Assembly (NCBI GenBank): GCA_026129765.1 | Contig: JAHCHP010000002.1 | Location: 1 to 64,000, forward strand | Direction of reading: 5' to 3' | Length of the DNA stretch: 64,000 bases | From: Fimbriimonadia bacterium | GTDB lineage: Bacteria > Armatimonadota > Fimbriimonadia > Fimbriimonadales > GBS-DC | Shown here: piece after piece, positions 44,065 to 53,281 of the stretch | Position numbering within the stretch: the first letter of the stretch is position 1 | Layout: each line of letters starts with the position of its first letter | The notes under the pieces: generated by a model | Told to the model about the DNA's origin: nothing | What the model saw: only the letters and a program-made list of their open reading frames with translations | Database searches by the model: none | Made by a program: the position numbers and the translations under genes

Positions 44065-44915
44065 GTACCTTACGTGAGATTCGAGCGCGTATTCGCGCCG
44101 CCAAGAACATCCAGCAGATTACCCGCGCCATGAAATTGGTGTCGGCTGCGAGGCTGCGGCGCGCTCAAGATCGCGTGATGTCGGCTCGCCCCTATGCGGA
44201 ACGCATGCGAGACATTATGGTCGAACTGGGACGCGCGGGCGAATTGCCGCCTCATCCCCTGCTGGAACAGCGCGAAGTGAACCAAATCGGGTTCATCGTG
44301 CTGGCATCGGACCGGGGATTATGCGGCTCTTACAACATGAACATCATCCGCGCGGCGACAGGCGAGATGAGCAAATATGACCGCCAGCGGCTGCAACTGG
44401 TCACAATTGGGCGGCGGGCGAACCAGTTCTATGGACGCCGGGGCTACTCGATTGTCGGGAACCACTCATTACCGAACACGGGCGCGACCATGGAAGATGC
44501 TCAGCAAATCACTCAACAAGTGCGGGATATGTTTGAGAGCAAACAGGTGGATCAGGTCTTTTTGACCTACGCGAAGTTCATCAACCCGGTGACCCAGCGA
44601 CCCATTGTACAGCAACTGCTGCCCATCCAACCGCCTGCCGAAGAGGACGGAGCGACTTATGACTTTGTATTTGAGCCGCCTGCGCCCGAATTGCTGGCGC
44701 GCTTGCTGCCCCGCTATCTCTTTACGCAAGTGTTCCAAGCGATTTTGGAAGCGACCGCCAGCGAGCATGGCGCTCGAATGACCGCCATGTCTATGGCAAG
44801 CGAAAATGCGGGTAAGATGATCAAAGATTTGACCTTGACCATGAACCGCGCGCGCCAGGCAGGCATCACGAAAGAAATTGCCGAAGTGGTGGGCGGAGCC
44901 GAAGCGCTGAGGTGA
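44061..44915 (+). CDS. atpG: F-type ATP synthase subunit gamma
   Basis: 284 residues. The rotor shaft shows both conserved ends: [33 protein letters not shown] and the C-terminal [49 protein letters not shown]-type helix, plus [15 protein letters not shown] in the middle. It overlaps atpA by 4 nt. No atpD or atpC follows; the operon ends here with a hairpin. Confidence 0.96.
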   Translation: MSTLREIRARIRAAKNIQQITRAMKLVSAARLRRAQDRVMSARPYAERMRDIMVELGRAGELPPHPLLEQREVNQIGFIVLASDRGLCGSYNMNIIRAATGEMSKYDRQRLQLVTIGRRANQFYGRRGYSIVGNHSLPNTGATMEDAQQITQQVRDMFESKQVDQVFLTYAKFINPVTQRPIVQQLLPIQPPAEEDGATYDFVFEPPAPELLARLLPRYLFTQVFQAILEATASEHGARMTAMSMASENAGKMIKDLTLTMNRARQAGITKEIAEVVGGAEALR

Positions 44916-44930
44916 TAATCTGTGGTTTCA

Positions 44931-44958
44931 TTAGGGCAGTCCCTTGAGACTGCCCTAA
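44931..44958. terminator. Hairpin ending the atp operon
   Basis: A perfect 11-bp stem (TTAGGGCAGTC with GACTGCCCTAA) around a 6-nt loop, 16 nt after the atpG stop. It lacks a U tract on the plus strand, so it may act as a 3-prime mRNA stabiliser or a non-canonical terminator. Confidence 0.6.
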
Positions 44959-45021
44959 AAAAGCAGAAATGGTCACACCCCACAGCGATGTCCGTCATTC
45001 CCGCGAACGCATGAAAAATAC

Positions 45022-45204
45022 TTAACATAAAACCTCTTCAGACACTTTCGTTTCATCCCAATAAGGATGACATCCAAAAGCGCGCGCATAGCGAATCATC
45101 TCTTGCTCAGGCAATCCTGCTAATTCTACCGCTCTCCCTATAGAAATGGCTCCTCGCTGATAATGGTCTGGAATTTCTACACAGTCTTCGTAGGCTTTCT
45201 GAGA
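45022..45204 (-). pseudogene. UPF0175-like antitoxin fragment
   Basis: On the minus strand an open frame of 60 codons, closed upstream by TAA at 45207-45205, has no start codon. It reads DHYQRGAISIGRAVELAGLP and EQEMIRYARAFGCHPYWDE, which matches the C-terminal two-thirds of UPF0175 antitoxin-like proteins (YxxGxISxGKAAELAG). The N-terminal strand region is missing. It lies in the 438-nt gap between atpG and the acyl-CoA dehydrogenase gene; besides this and the atp hairpin nothing else is seen there. Confidence 0.6.
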
Positions 45205-45353
45205 TTACACTCTAAAGAGAAAGAGTTCTAATCAGGCAGGATTTTCGACCCGTTGTTCGAAAAATTAATGTATCGGGTAGACTCCCCATGGGGAACAACC
45301 GATAATCTTAATGATGAACAGAACCAACGCGAATTTGCGAGGAGGCAAAACTC

Positions 45354-47141
45354 ATGAGTCAACTCACTTTACGAGGCGGCGAGTTCCTGCTGCGTGAAGC
45401 AGAACCCCGCGATACCTTTATTTATGAAGATTTCACCTCAGAAGACCTTTTAATCGCGCAAGCGGCAGACGAATTTATTCGGGGCGAGGTGCTGCCCAAG
45501 AACGATGCAATAGATCACCAAGAAGAGGGCTTAGCGGTTCAACTCCTCAAAAAAGCGGGCGAACTGGGCTTACTGGGCGCAGACCTGCCTGAGATGTATG
45601 GCGGGTTGGGCTTAGCCAAAATGACCAGCACCCTGCTGGCAGAAAAGATGAGCCTACAGGCGTCATTTGCGGTCTCAACGGGCGCGCATTCTGGCATTGG
45701 CACCTTGCCAATTCTCTTTTTCGGGACACCGGAACAGAAGAAGAAGTATGTTCCGCGTTTGGCGACGGGCGAATTAGTGGGCGCGTTTTCCCTCTCCGAA
45801 GCGGGCTGCGGATCAGACCCGCTGTCTGCGCGCACCAAAGCGACTCTCTCGCCAGATGGTAAACATTACTTGCTGAATGGCGAAAAGATGTGGACCACGA
45901 ACGGGGGCTGGGCAGATGTGTTTATCGTCTTTGCCAAGATTGATGGAGAACAGTTCAGCGCGTTCATTGTGGAGCGAGGGTTCCCCGGCGTGTCGGTTGG
46001 GCGCGAGGAGCATAAGCTGGGTATCAAAGGCTCCAGCACACGGCGGGTGATCCTGGAAAATGCCCAAGTGCCGGTAGAAAACCTGCTGCATATCGCGGGC
46101 AAGGGTCATCATGTGGCGTTTGGCGTGTTGAACATTGGACGATTCAAGTTAGCGGCGGCGGGATTGGGGGGCTGCCGGGAAGCGTTGACGATAGCCACGC
46201 GATACGCCAAAGACCGCCAACAATTTGGCAAATCGATATCCGAGTTTGGGCTGATAAAAGAGAAACTGGCAGAAATGGCAATCCGTATCTTTGCGCTGGA
46301 GAGCGCGGTTTATCGAACGGCAGGGATGTTGAATGAGGCATTCCATGGGATCGATGCGGGCGCGGAGAACGCCAATGAACTGTATCATCACGCTGATGAA
46401 GAGTTTCCGGTGGAGTGCGCCATTCTGAAAGTGCTGGGTTCGGAAGTACTGGATTTCGTGGCAGATGAAACCGTACAGATTCACGGCGGATTTGGATATA
46501 CAGAAGAGTTCCCCGCCGCGCAAATCTATCGGGACAGCCGTATCAACCGCATTTTTGAAGGCACCAACGAGATTAACCGCCTTCTGATGCTGGACCAGAT
46601 GATGAAGCGCGCCATGAAAGGGAAACTGCCCGGCATGATGGAAGCGGCGCAAGCGATCCGCAGCGAATTGAACCAGCCGATGATGCCCTCTCCCGATCCC
46701 ACAGACCCGGTGGAGCAGGTCGAGCGGCATGTGAAAAACGCGAAGAAGATCATTTTGATGACAGCAGGCATGGCGGTAGAAGAGGTCGGCATGCAACTGC
46801 AGGAAAAACAGGAGATCGTGGCGCGTCTTTCCGACTGCATGATTCATCTGTTCGCGATGGAAAGCGCGTGGCTCCGCGTGCGCAAGCTGCAAGAGAAAGG
46901 GCTGGATGCGACCATCGCTTCCGCCATGATGCAGGTGTATGCTTACGACGCGTTCGATGCGATTGAAGCCAGCGCTCGACGCGCGATTCTTTCGTTTGTG
47001 GAAGGCGACATGCGACATATCCTGCTGACAGCTCTCAAGCGGTATGCGCGGAGAATCGAGATCAATACGATGGAACTGCGGCGTCAAATCGCGGAGTATG
47101 TCATCGAACATGAACGCGCCTGGTCCGCCAGCGGTAAGTAA
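45354..47141 (+). CDS. Acyl-CoA dehydrogenase (very-long-chain type)
   Basis: 595 residues, about 200 longer than short-chain enzymes and similar to VLCAD-type dehydrogenases with an extra C-terminal helical domain. FAD- and substrate-binding blocks are clear: GAFSLSEAGCGSDPLSARTKA, YLLNGEKMWTTNGGWADVFIV, KDRQQFGKSISEFGLIKEKLAEM and QIHGGFGYTEEFPAAQIYRD. The catalytic Glu is in RIFEGTNEINRLLM. It oxidises long-chain acyl-CoA to enoyl-CoA. GAGGAGG precedes the ATG at 8 nt. An acyl-CoA ligase follows 210 nt downstream, which supports fatty-acid degradation. No ETF genes are nearby. Confidence 0.95.
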   Translation: MSQLTLRGGEFLLREAEPRDTFIYEDFTSEDLLIAQAADEFIRGEVLPKNDAIDHQEEGLAVQLLKKAGELGLLGADLPEMYGGLGLAKMTSTLLAEKMSLQASFAVSTGAHSGIGTLPILFFGTPEQKKKYVPRLATGELVGAFSLSEAGCGSDPLSARTKATLSPDGKHYLLNGEKMWTTNGGWADVFIVFAKIDGEQFSAFIVERGFPGVSVGREEHKLGIKGSSTRRVILENAQVPVENLLHIAGKGHHVAFGVLNIGRFKLAAAGLGGCREALTIATRYAKDRQQFGKSISEFGLIKEKLAEMAIRIFALESAVYRTAGMLNEAFHGIDAGAENANELYHHADEEFPVECAILKVLGSEVLDFVADETVQIHGGFGYTEEFPAAQIYRDSRINRIFEGTNEINRLLMLDQMMKRAMKGKLPGMMEAAQAIRSELNQPMMPSPDPTDPVEQVERHVKNAKKIILMTAGMAVEEVGMQLQEKQEIVARLSDCMIHLFAMESAWLRVRKLQEKGLDATIASAMMQVYAYDAFDAIEASARRAILSFVEGDMRHILLTALKRYARRIEINTMELRRQIAEYVIEHERAWSASGK

Positions 47142-47236
47142 AGCGATTTCACGAATGATGAACGATAGCACTCAGAGAATATGCCATCGGAAGTGGCTTG
47201 GTTGCGAAACCACGCGGAGATGGCTGTCTTTTCTGG

Positions 47237-47256
47237 ATTCCCGCCTTCGCGGGAAT
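47237..47256. repeat. Dispersed palindromic repeat (ATTCCCGC/GCGGGAAT type)
   Basis: A perfect 8-bp inverted repeat around CTTC, followed by GACGG as in the copy at position 2. It lies between the acyl-CoA dehydrogenase and the acyl-CoA ligase genes. Confidence 0.65.
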
Positions 47257-47351
47257 GACGGAAGGCGTTTGCTTGTTGCAGGACAAGCCTTTGATTTAAG
47301 GGTGATGTTCTCTGGGTGTCACAATAATGATTACCTTCTGACCGAATAACC

Positions 47352-49103
47352 ATGAGCGAAACAATCTTGTATGGGGGTCCTCATGAGCCTCACTGGCGCG
47401 GGATTTGGTGTCAGCATGAAGCCAAAACCTTAGTGGAATTGTTCCAAACACAAGCCGAAAACTTAGGCTCTCAAACGCTCTTCTTGCATAAAGTGAACCG
47501 GGTCTATACTCCCGTCTCTTGGAGTGAAACGCGCGCGCGGGCGCAGGCAGTGGCAGCCAGTTTAATCGCGCGCGGAATTCAGCCCGGCGACCGGGTGGTC
47601 ATTCTCTCGGAGAACCGCCTGGAGTGGATATTGGCAGATCTCGCGATTTTGCATACGGGCGCGATTGCAGTCACGATTCATTTCCCCTTGACAGCCACGC
47701 AAATTCAGGAGCAGATCGTCGATTCGGGCGCAACCGCTGCTTTCATTTCCAATGAAGCGCAAATGCAAAAATTGCGCGCCATTCAAGCGCAAACCCCGAC
47801 GCTCCAACAAATCATCAGCTTTGACCCCGTATCGGATGCGGTCTCTTTTGCAGAGATAGAGGCGCAAGGAGAAGCGCTGCTACGCGACCAACCGCTCCTT
47901 TGGCGCGAAACCTCCGACGCGCTGACATGGGACTCGATTGCGACGCTGATCTACACCTCTGGAACCACCGGTGAAAGCAAGGGCGTGATGTTGTCACATG
48001 GAAACCTGCTCTCGAACCTCTATTCGGTGCTGCCCATTTTCAAACCGGAACAGCCCAGCAACACGATTTTGAACCTGCTACCCCTCAGCCATATCTATGC
48101 CCGCAACAGCGATTATTGGGGTACGGTAGGGCATGGCGTGATTATGGCATTCGCGGAAAGCATCGAGACCATTGCGCAGAATCTTCAGGAAGTGCAACCG
48201 CACATGATCAATGGCGTGCCGAGACTGTATGAAAAAGTGCGCGAGCGTGTCCTGCAAGTCACCAGCGAGAAATGGCTTTACCGGCTGCTCGGCAGCATTG
48301 CCCGCCGCAAAGGGATCAAACGCGCCTTTGGCGGACAGTTGCGGTATGCGGTGTCAGGCGGAGCGGCGTTAGACCCCCAAGTGGCTGATTTCTATTTCGA
48401 CCATGGGCTGCCGGTCTATCAAGGTTATGGTTTGACCGAAACTTCACCAGTATTAACGGTGGGGCGGGAAGGTCATCACAAAATGGGAACGGCAGGCACG
48501 CCGGTGCCGGGAGTTGAGATCAAAATCGCGCCGGATGGCGAGATTCTGGCGCGCGGTCCCAACATCATGAAAGGCTACTGGCAGAAACCGAAAGAGACCG
48601 CTGAAGCCATCACACCGGATGGATGGTTCCATACGGGCGATGTCGGCACGATTGTGGACGGCAGATACCTGCAGATTACGGATCGCAAAAAGGATATTCT
48701 GGTGCTGGCAGGGGGTAAAAACATTGCGCCGGTCGCCATCGAAACCGCGTTGGTTCGAGACCCCTTTATCGAGCAGGCAGTGGTCTATGGCGACAAACAA
48801 AAGTTCGTTTCCGCGCTGATTGTGCCGGATCGTCTTGCGCTATCCGAGTGGGCGAAGCGAAAAGGTATGTCTACGGAGCCTTACGACGCGCTCGTGAAAC
48901 ACCCGGAGGTGGTTCAGAAAATCGAGCGACAGGTAGAAACCGCGCTGAAAGATTTTGCGCCTTATGAGCAGGTCAAAAAGTTCATCCTGCTATCCGAGCC
49001 TTTCACCTTACAGGATGGCGATGTGACCATCACGCTGAAGATGCGTCGGGCGCGCATTATTGAGCGTTACCGGGATGCGATTGACGCGCTCTATGATGTT
49101 TAA
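47352..49103 (+). CDS. Long-chain acyl-CoA synthetase (AMP-forming)
   Basis: 583 residues. The adenylate-forming family motifs are present: P-loop IYTSGTTGESKGVMLSHGN, the aryl/acyl-binding YQGYGLTETSPVLT, the hinge WFHTGDVG and DRKKDILVLAGGKNIAP. The enzyme activates long-chain fatty acids with ATP and CoA on the inner membrane face. It resembles the FadD15-like group. Its start has no clear Shine-Dalgarno. It follows the acyl-CoA dehydrogenase and may share its transcript. The stop is immediately adjacent to the end of the convergent chromate transporter gene. Confidence 0.93.
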   Translation: MSETILYGGPHEPHWRGIWCQHEAKTLVELFQTQAENLGSQTLFLHKVNRVYTPVSWSETRARAQAVAASLIARGIQPGDRVVILSENRLEWILADLAILHTGAIAVTIHFPLTATQIQEQIVDSGATAAFISNEAQMQKLRAIQAQTPTLQQIISFDPVSDAVSFAEIEAQGEALLRDQPLLWRETSDALTWDSIATLIYTSGTTGESKGVMLSHGNLLSNLYSVLPIFKPEQPSNTILNLLPLSHIYARNSDYWGTVGHGVIMAFAESIETIAQNLQEVQPHMINGVPRLYEKVRERVLQVTSEKWLYRLLGSIARRKGIKRAFGGQLRYAVSGGAALDPQVADFYFDHGLPVYQGYGLTETSPVLTVGREGHHKMGTAGTPVPGVEIKIAPDGEILARGPNIMKGYWQKPKETAEAITPDGWFHTGDVGTIVDGRYLQITDRKKDILVLAGGKNIAPVAIETALVRDPFIEQAVVYGDKQKFVSALIVPDRLALSEWAKRKGMSTEPYDALVKHPEVVQKIERQVETALKDFAPYEQVKKFILLSEPFTLQDGDVTITLKMRRARIIERYRDAIDALYDV

Positions 49104-50312
49104 TCATGCGAACAGGCTCACCACCCAGCCTGCCAATCCTGCCCCCAAAACGACAGCAGGTATCGCGGCTTTGGATTTCCAGCGGTAGAGCAGCAACAAG
49201 CCGATACCGAAAACGATCACCGCATAAGGTGAACGCAGATTTTGGTAAACAAAGAGCAGCGCGGTCGCTGCAATCATGCCCACAACGCCTGCCGTAACGC
49301 CATCCAGAAACGCATGCATCGCGCGATTTTCAACCACTTTCTCCAGATAGTCATGTCCAATCAGAGTAAAGCCAAAAGCGGGGAGAAAGATACCTGCGGT
49401 CAGGATCAATGCGCCCAACCATCCCTGCGTCAAAAAACCGATGAATGCTCCCACAATAACCAATGGTGAGGGTAAAATGCCCGATAAGGCGATGCCATCT
49501 AAGAACTGCGCATTCGTTATCCAGCCGTTCCCCACCGTGTCCTGCTGTAAGAAAGGAATCACCGTATATGCGCCTCCAAAAGTCAGCAATCCCGCTTTCA
49601 AGCCCACTGCCCCCAGCCTCTCCAGAGTTGGATCGCTCCCCTTACTGGAAACGACACTCAAGTCCATGGGCTGTGAAGCGCTCATGACGAAGATAACAAT
49701 CAAGGCTGCGCATCCCAACAAAACCGCAAGGACAGACTGGCTGCGCTGGCGCAGCGTGTAAACAATGCCAGCCAGCGATAAAGTGAAATAGAAGGGGAGC
49801 GAGAATAGTGTGGCTGCTAAACTGACCACTGCAAGAGCAAAGAGCCAAACATTGGTAATCGCGTGGGAACCGATTCGATGAACTGCGCGGAAAATGAGCG
49901 CGATAACGGCAGGCTGCATTCCCAGAAAGAGTGTGCTGAAGACAACAGACGATGCGCCATAGGAGACATAAAGCCATGAGAAGAACATCATCAACAGCAG
50001 TCCAGGGAGCATGAAACCCAAGCCCGCCAACAAGCCTCCCCAACGATCGCGACGGATAAGACCAAAATAGACGCAGAGTTCAGTGGCTTCGGGTCCTGGC
50101 AACGCTTGATAAACCGCCAAGACCCGGTTGAACCGTTCGGAGGAAATCCAGCCTTCTTTCTCAACCAATTCCTCGCGCAGTCGCGCGATCTGAGCGACCG
50201 GTCCGCCCCAAGCCAGCAAGCCAAACTTCAGGAACCGGAGAAAAAGGGCTAAGTAAGACTCGCGATCCGGGGGATTATCGCTTAACCCACTGGAATCCGC
50301 GTCGCGCCCCAT
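49104..50312 (-). CDS. chrA: Chromate transporter (CHR family, two-domain)
   Basis: About 402 residues with two homologous CHR domains: N-terminal FLKFGLLAWGGPVAQIARLREE, VLAVYQALPGPEATELCVYFG and GFMLPGLLLMMFF; C-terminal GLKAGLLTFGGAYTVIPFLQ, DGIALSGILPSPLVIVGAF and LTAGIFLPAFGFTLI. Roughly ten membrane helices are expected. The family exports chromate by anion exchange. The only usable starts (ATG 50312, GTG 50351) lie inside rpsI, because no ATG, GTG or TTG occurs between the rpsI stop and the first helix. It is therefore probably translated by coupling to rpsI as the last gene of the ribosomal operon. No Shine-Dalgarno is evident. Confidence 0.9.
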   Translation of the reverse strand: MGRDADSSGLSDNPPDRESYLALFLRFLKFGLLAWGGPVAQIARLREELVEKEGWISSERFNRVLAVYQALPGPEATELCVYFGLIRRDRWGGLLAGLGFMLPGLLLMMFFSWLYVSYGASSVVFSTLFLGMQPAVIALIFRAVHRIGSHAITNVWLFALAVVSLAATLFSLPFYFTLSLAGIVYTLRQRSQSVLAVLLGCAALIVIFVMSASQPMDLSVVSSKGSDPTLERLGAVGLKAGLLTFGGAYTVIPFLQQDTVGNGWITNAQFLDGIALSGILPSPLVIVGAFIGFLTQGWLGALILTAGIFLPAFGFTLIGHDYLEKVVENRAMHAFLDGVTAGVVGMIAATALLFVYQNLRSPYAVIVFGIGLLLLYRWKSKAAIPAVVLGAGLAGWVVSLFA

Positions 50313-50667
50313 GCCGCCCGTACTTTTTGCGTTCGCGTTCCCGCGAGTCACGGGTTAGCAGTCCCGCGCTTTTCAGCGCGCCCCGATATTCAGGGTTCAT
50401 CTCTTGCAATGCGCGGGCAATTCCCAATCGCAGCGCGCCTGCCTGACCTGCCAAACCGCCGCCCTTCGCTGTGGCTTTGACATCGTACTGCCCATCAATG
50501 CCCAATAGACGGAAAGGCTGGTCGATGATTCGCTCCAGAGTCAAGCGGCAGAGATAGTCGCTCGCGCTTTTGCCGTTCACCTGCATCGTGCCTGTTCCCG
50601 GCATAATCCAAACGCGCGCGATGGCCGTTTTGCGTCGCCCGGTGGCGTAATAGCGTACTGTATCCAT
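50275..50667 (-). CDS. rpsI: Ribosomal protein S9
   Basis: 130 residues, full length, ending in the typical KKYGRHGARRGFQWVKR tail that reaches the P-site tRNA. The conserved YYATGRRKTAIARVW start is present. It follows rplM closely (34 nt), the usual rplM-rpsI pair. chrA starts within its 3-prime end. Confidence 0.98.
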   Translation of the reverse strand: MDTVRYYATGRRKTAIARVWIMPGTGTMQVNGKSASDYLCRLTLERIIDQPFRLLGIDGQYDVKATAKGGGLAGQAGALRLGIARALQEMNPEYRGALKSAGLLTRDSRERERKKYGRHGARRGFQWVKR

Positions 50668-50701
50668 AGATGTTTATTGTCTCCTCAAAATTCAACGCCG
50701 T

Positions 50702-51136
50702 TCATTTAGAGATCGAAAGCACTTCCGGCTTCTGAGCGGCGTGCGTGTGCGTGTCGCCTGCGTAAATTTTCACTCGTTTCATGCGGGGCGCGCGCAGTTT
50801 GTTTTTGGGCAGCATGCCGCTGATGACTTGCTCCATCATGCGCTCAGGCTTCGTTGCCATCAATTTCCCGCGCGTCGTTTCCCGCAAGCCCTGCGGGTAC
50901 ATGGTGTGCCAATAGACGGATTCACTCAGTTTCGCGCCGGTAAAGACCGCCTTCTCCGCATTGATGATAATCACATGGTCGCCCATGTCCATATGCGGCG
51001 TATAGGTCGGTTTATGTTTGCCTTGCAGAACGCGCGCGACGACCGCCGCCAGCCGTCCAATGGGCTGCTCTGCCGCGTCGACGACCCACCAACTGCGGTC
51101 GATATCGTTCAGTTTCGTTACATAGGTTTTGTGCAT
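50702..51136 (-). CDS. rplM: Ribosomal protein L13
   Basis: 144 residues, full length, with WWVVDAAEQPIGRLAAVVAR near the N-terminus and the MLPKNKLRAPRMKRVKIYAG tail. It starts 19 nt after truA and precedes rpsI. Confidence 0.98.
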   Translation of the reverse strand: MHKTYVTKLNDIDRSWWVVDAAEQPIGRLAAVVARVLQGKHKPTYTPHMDMGDHVIIINAEKAVFTGAKLSESVYWHTMYPQGLRETTRGKLMATKPERMMEQVISGMLPKNKLRAPRMKRVKIYAGDTHTHAAQKPEVLSISK

Positions 51137-51155
51137 CTTAAGCCTCCAACGGTTC

Positions 51156-51887
51156 TCAATAATTGACTTTCATTAGGCATAGCCCCTGAGGGGGCATCAT
51201 CAATGAGGCATGCGCCTCTTTGGAGCGAAGCAACGCTCCGATGGTATCCGGCTTCATCTTTTCGCGCCCTGCCAAGACCAAGCTGCCCGCCATCAAGCGG
51301 ACCATGCCTCTCAGGAACGCCGTCCCTTCAAATCGCATCACGATCCGGTATCCACGCTTTTGAACGGTCGCGCTGAACAGTGTTCGTTCGCAGTTTTGCC
51401 CTGCTTCCACTTTGATCGCGAACGCCCGGAAATTGTGGGTTCCCACCAATTGGTCGGCGGCTGCCTGCATCGCCTGCAGGTTCAATCTGAACGGATAATG
51501 GCAGGCATAGCGTGTTTGCCAGACCGACGGGTGCGCTGGGCAATAGAGCGTGTAATGATAAACACGGCTCTTTGCCGAAAAACGCGCATGAAAATCCAAG
51601 TTGGTTTCCCAGGCGCGACGGACCTTCAGATCGGGCGGTAGCGCTTTATTCAACGCCTCCGGTATCCGGTAAACCGGAATCGGACAGATGGTATGAAAAT
51701 GAACCGTTTGCGCGCGGGCGTGTACGCCCGCATCGGTTCGGCTGGCTCCAAACAGGAGCGTTTCTTCTTGCAACAATTTTTGTACGGCTTTCGTTAAGAC
51801 GCCCTGCACGGTCCGGACATTGGACTGCAGGGCGAAGCCGTGAAAATCAGTTCCATCGTACTCAACGGTCAGCGCAAGCGCGCGCAT
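51156..51887 (-). CDS. truA: tRNA pseudouridine38-40 synthase
   Basis: 243 residues. The catalytic Asp is in FGASRTDAGVHARAQTVHF, and other TruA blocks (VEYDGTDFHGFALQSNVRTVQ, FEGTAFLRGMVRLMAGSLV) are in place. It modifies the anticodon arm of many tRNAs. It sits between rplQ (5-nt gap) and rplM, as in many Firmicutes-type alpha operon arrangements. Confidence 0.97.
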   Translation of the reverse strand: MRALALTVEYDGTDFHGFALQSNVRTVQGVLTKAVQKLLQEETLLFGASRTDAGVHARAQTVHFHTICPIPVYRIPEALNKALPPDLKVRRAWETNLDFHARFSAKSRVYHYTLYCPAHPSVWQTRYACHYPFRLNLQAMQAAADQLVGTHNFRAFAIKVEAGQNCERTLFSATVQKRGYRIVMRFEGTAFLRGMVRLMAGSLVLAGREKMKPDTIGALLRSKEAHASLMMPPQGLCLMKVNY

Positions 51888-51892
51888 AGCGT

Positions 51893-52246
51893 CTATTCAA
51901 CCAGTTCCAGCAGCGCGGTTTCGACCGCATCGCCTCGACGAACCCCTACTTTTGTGATGCGGGTATAGCCGCCGGGACGCTCCCGGTAGCGGGGCGCGAT
52001 TTTATCGAAGAGATGTTTGACCACATCTTCATCGTTCAGATATTGACGCACTAAGCGGCGCGAGTGCAGCGTGTCATTTTTCGCTTTTGTAATCAATTTT
52101 TCCGCGACGCGCCGGGTCTCCTTTGCGCGCGTGACCGTCGTGACCAGTCTTTCATTGATGATGAGCGAGCGCACCTGATTCCTCAGCAAGGCGCGCCGGT
52201 GGTCGCTGGGTCGTCCTAATTTTCGGTAGCCAAATCGGTGATTCAT
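51893..52246 (-). CDS. rplQ: Ribosomal protein L17
   Basis: 117 residues, starting [24 protein letters not shown], the L17 signature, and ending with the typical [23 protein letters not shown]. It follows rpoA by 15 nt, the standard last gene of the alpha operon. Confidence 0.98.
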   Translation of the reverse strand: MNHRFGYRKLGRPSDHRRALLRNQVRSLIINERLVTTVTRAKETRRVAEKLITKAKNDTLHSRRLVRQYLNDEDVVKHLFDKIAPRYRERPGGYTRITKVGVRRGDAVETALLELVE

Positions 52247-52261
52247 AATTCAGTTCGCCTC

Positions 52262-53260
52262 CTAATCTTCGTCGCCATCCTCTTCGACCGGACCGCTGCC
52301 TGCCATATGGATGCCAAATTCTTTTAATTTGCTTTCCACTTCTTCCAGCGATACTTTCCCAAAATTTTTGATCGCCATCAACTGCTCCTTGGTGTATTGC
52401 GCCAGTTGCCTCAAAGTTCCTATGTTTTCGCGTCTCAAGCTGTTTGCGGTTCGCGAGGAGAAGTTCAGTTCCTCGACACGCATATCCGGGACATGCACTC
52501 CCCCAATGGAGGTAGGTGGCACGGACGGAATGCCCTCCGCTGCTTCGCGTTCAAACTGCTCAGAGTCCATAAATAAGCCCGCCTGTTGTCGGAGCAGAGA
52601 CGCCGCCTTTGAAATTGCATCGCCCGGTTGGATGGTCCCATTCGTCCACACTTCCAATATCAGCCGGTCATAGTCGGTTCTTTCGGCGACCAGCGTCGCT
52701 TCCACCGTCCAGGTAACTTTCTGCACCGGGCTGAAAAGCGCGTTGACATGGATGACTCCAATCATGCCTTTGAAGCGATTCATTTTGCTCGCGGGCATAT
52801 AGCCTCTTCCCATCTCCACATAGATTTCCGCGCGCAGGCTGGCATTGGGTTCGCTGAGGGTCGCCAGATAGAGTTCTGGGTTCGCGATTTCCACATCCGC
52901 CGGGCATTGAATGTCAGCGGCTGTCACACTTCCTGTGCCTTTCACATCTAAGCGCAGCGTGAGCGGCGCATCGGGAGGGGACAGTTCATTGTAATCAACG
53001 CGCAAATAGACATTTTTGAGGTTCAGCAGAAACTGCACCACATCCTCTTTCATGCCGGGTATCGGCGCAAACTCGTGCAGGACTCCTTCGATTCTCACAC
53101 CCGTGATCGCCGCGCCAGGAATCGACGACAGCAACATCCGCCGAAGCGCATTGCCCAAGGTAGCGCCATACCCGCGCTCGAGGGGTTGCACTTCGAACTT
53201 GCCATAGTTGTCTTCTTTGATCAGCACTTTGACCGATGGGCGTACCGGACTTAAGACCAT
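52262..53260 (-). CDS. rpoA: RNA polymerase subunit alpha
   Basis: 332 residues. The N-terminal dimerisation domain (FEVQPLERGYGATLGNALRRMLLSSIPGAAI) covers about 1-230. A linker and the C-terminal domain follow (about 260-320, NSLRRENIGTLRQLAQYTKE, MAIKNFGKVSLEEVESKLKE), which contact UP elements and activators such as Crp proteins. Order rpsD-rpoA-rplQ is canonical. Confidence 0.98.
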   Translation of the reverse strand: MVLSPVRPSVKVLIKEDNYGKFEVQPLERGYGATLGNALRRMLLSSIPGAAITGVRIEGVLHEFAPIPGMKEDVVQFLLNLKNVYLRVDYNELSPPDAPLTLRLDVKGTGSVTAADIQCPADVEIANPELYLATLSEPNASLRAEIYVEMGRGYMPASKMNRFKGMIGVIHVNALFSPVQKVTWTVEATLVAERTDYDRLILEVWTNGTIQPGDAISKAASLLRQQAGLFMDSEQFEREAAEGIPSVPPTSIGGVHVPDMRVEELNFSSRTANSLRRENIGTLRQLAQYTKEQLMAIKNFGKVSLEEVESKLKEFGIHMAGSGPVEEDGDED

Positions 53261-53281
53261 ACTGTATATCTCCTCTCTTAG

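Noticed and set aside
46149-47171. 340-codon open frame on the minus strand
   Set aside because: Antisense to the acyl-CoA dehydrogenase; the long frame follows from GC-rich codon usage.
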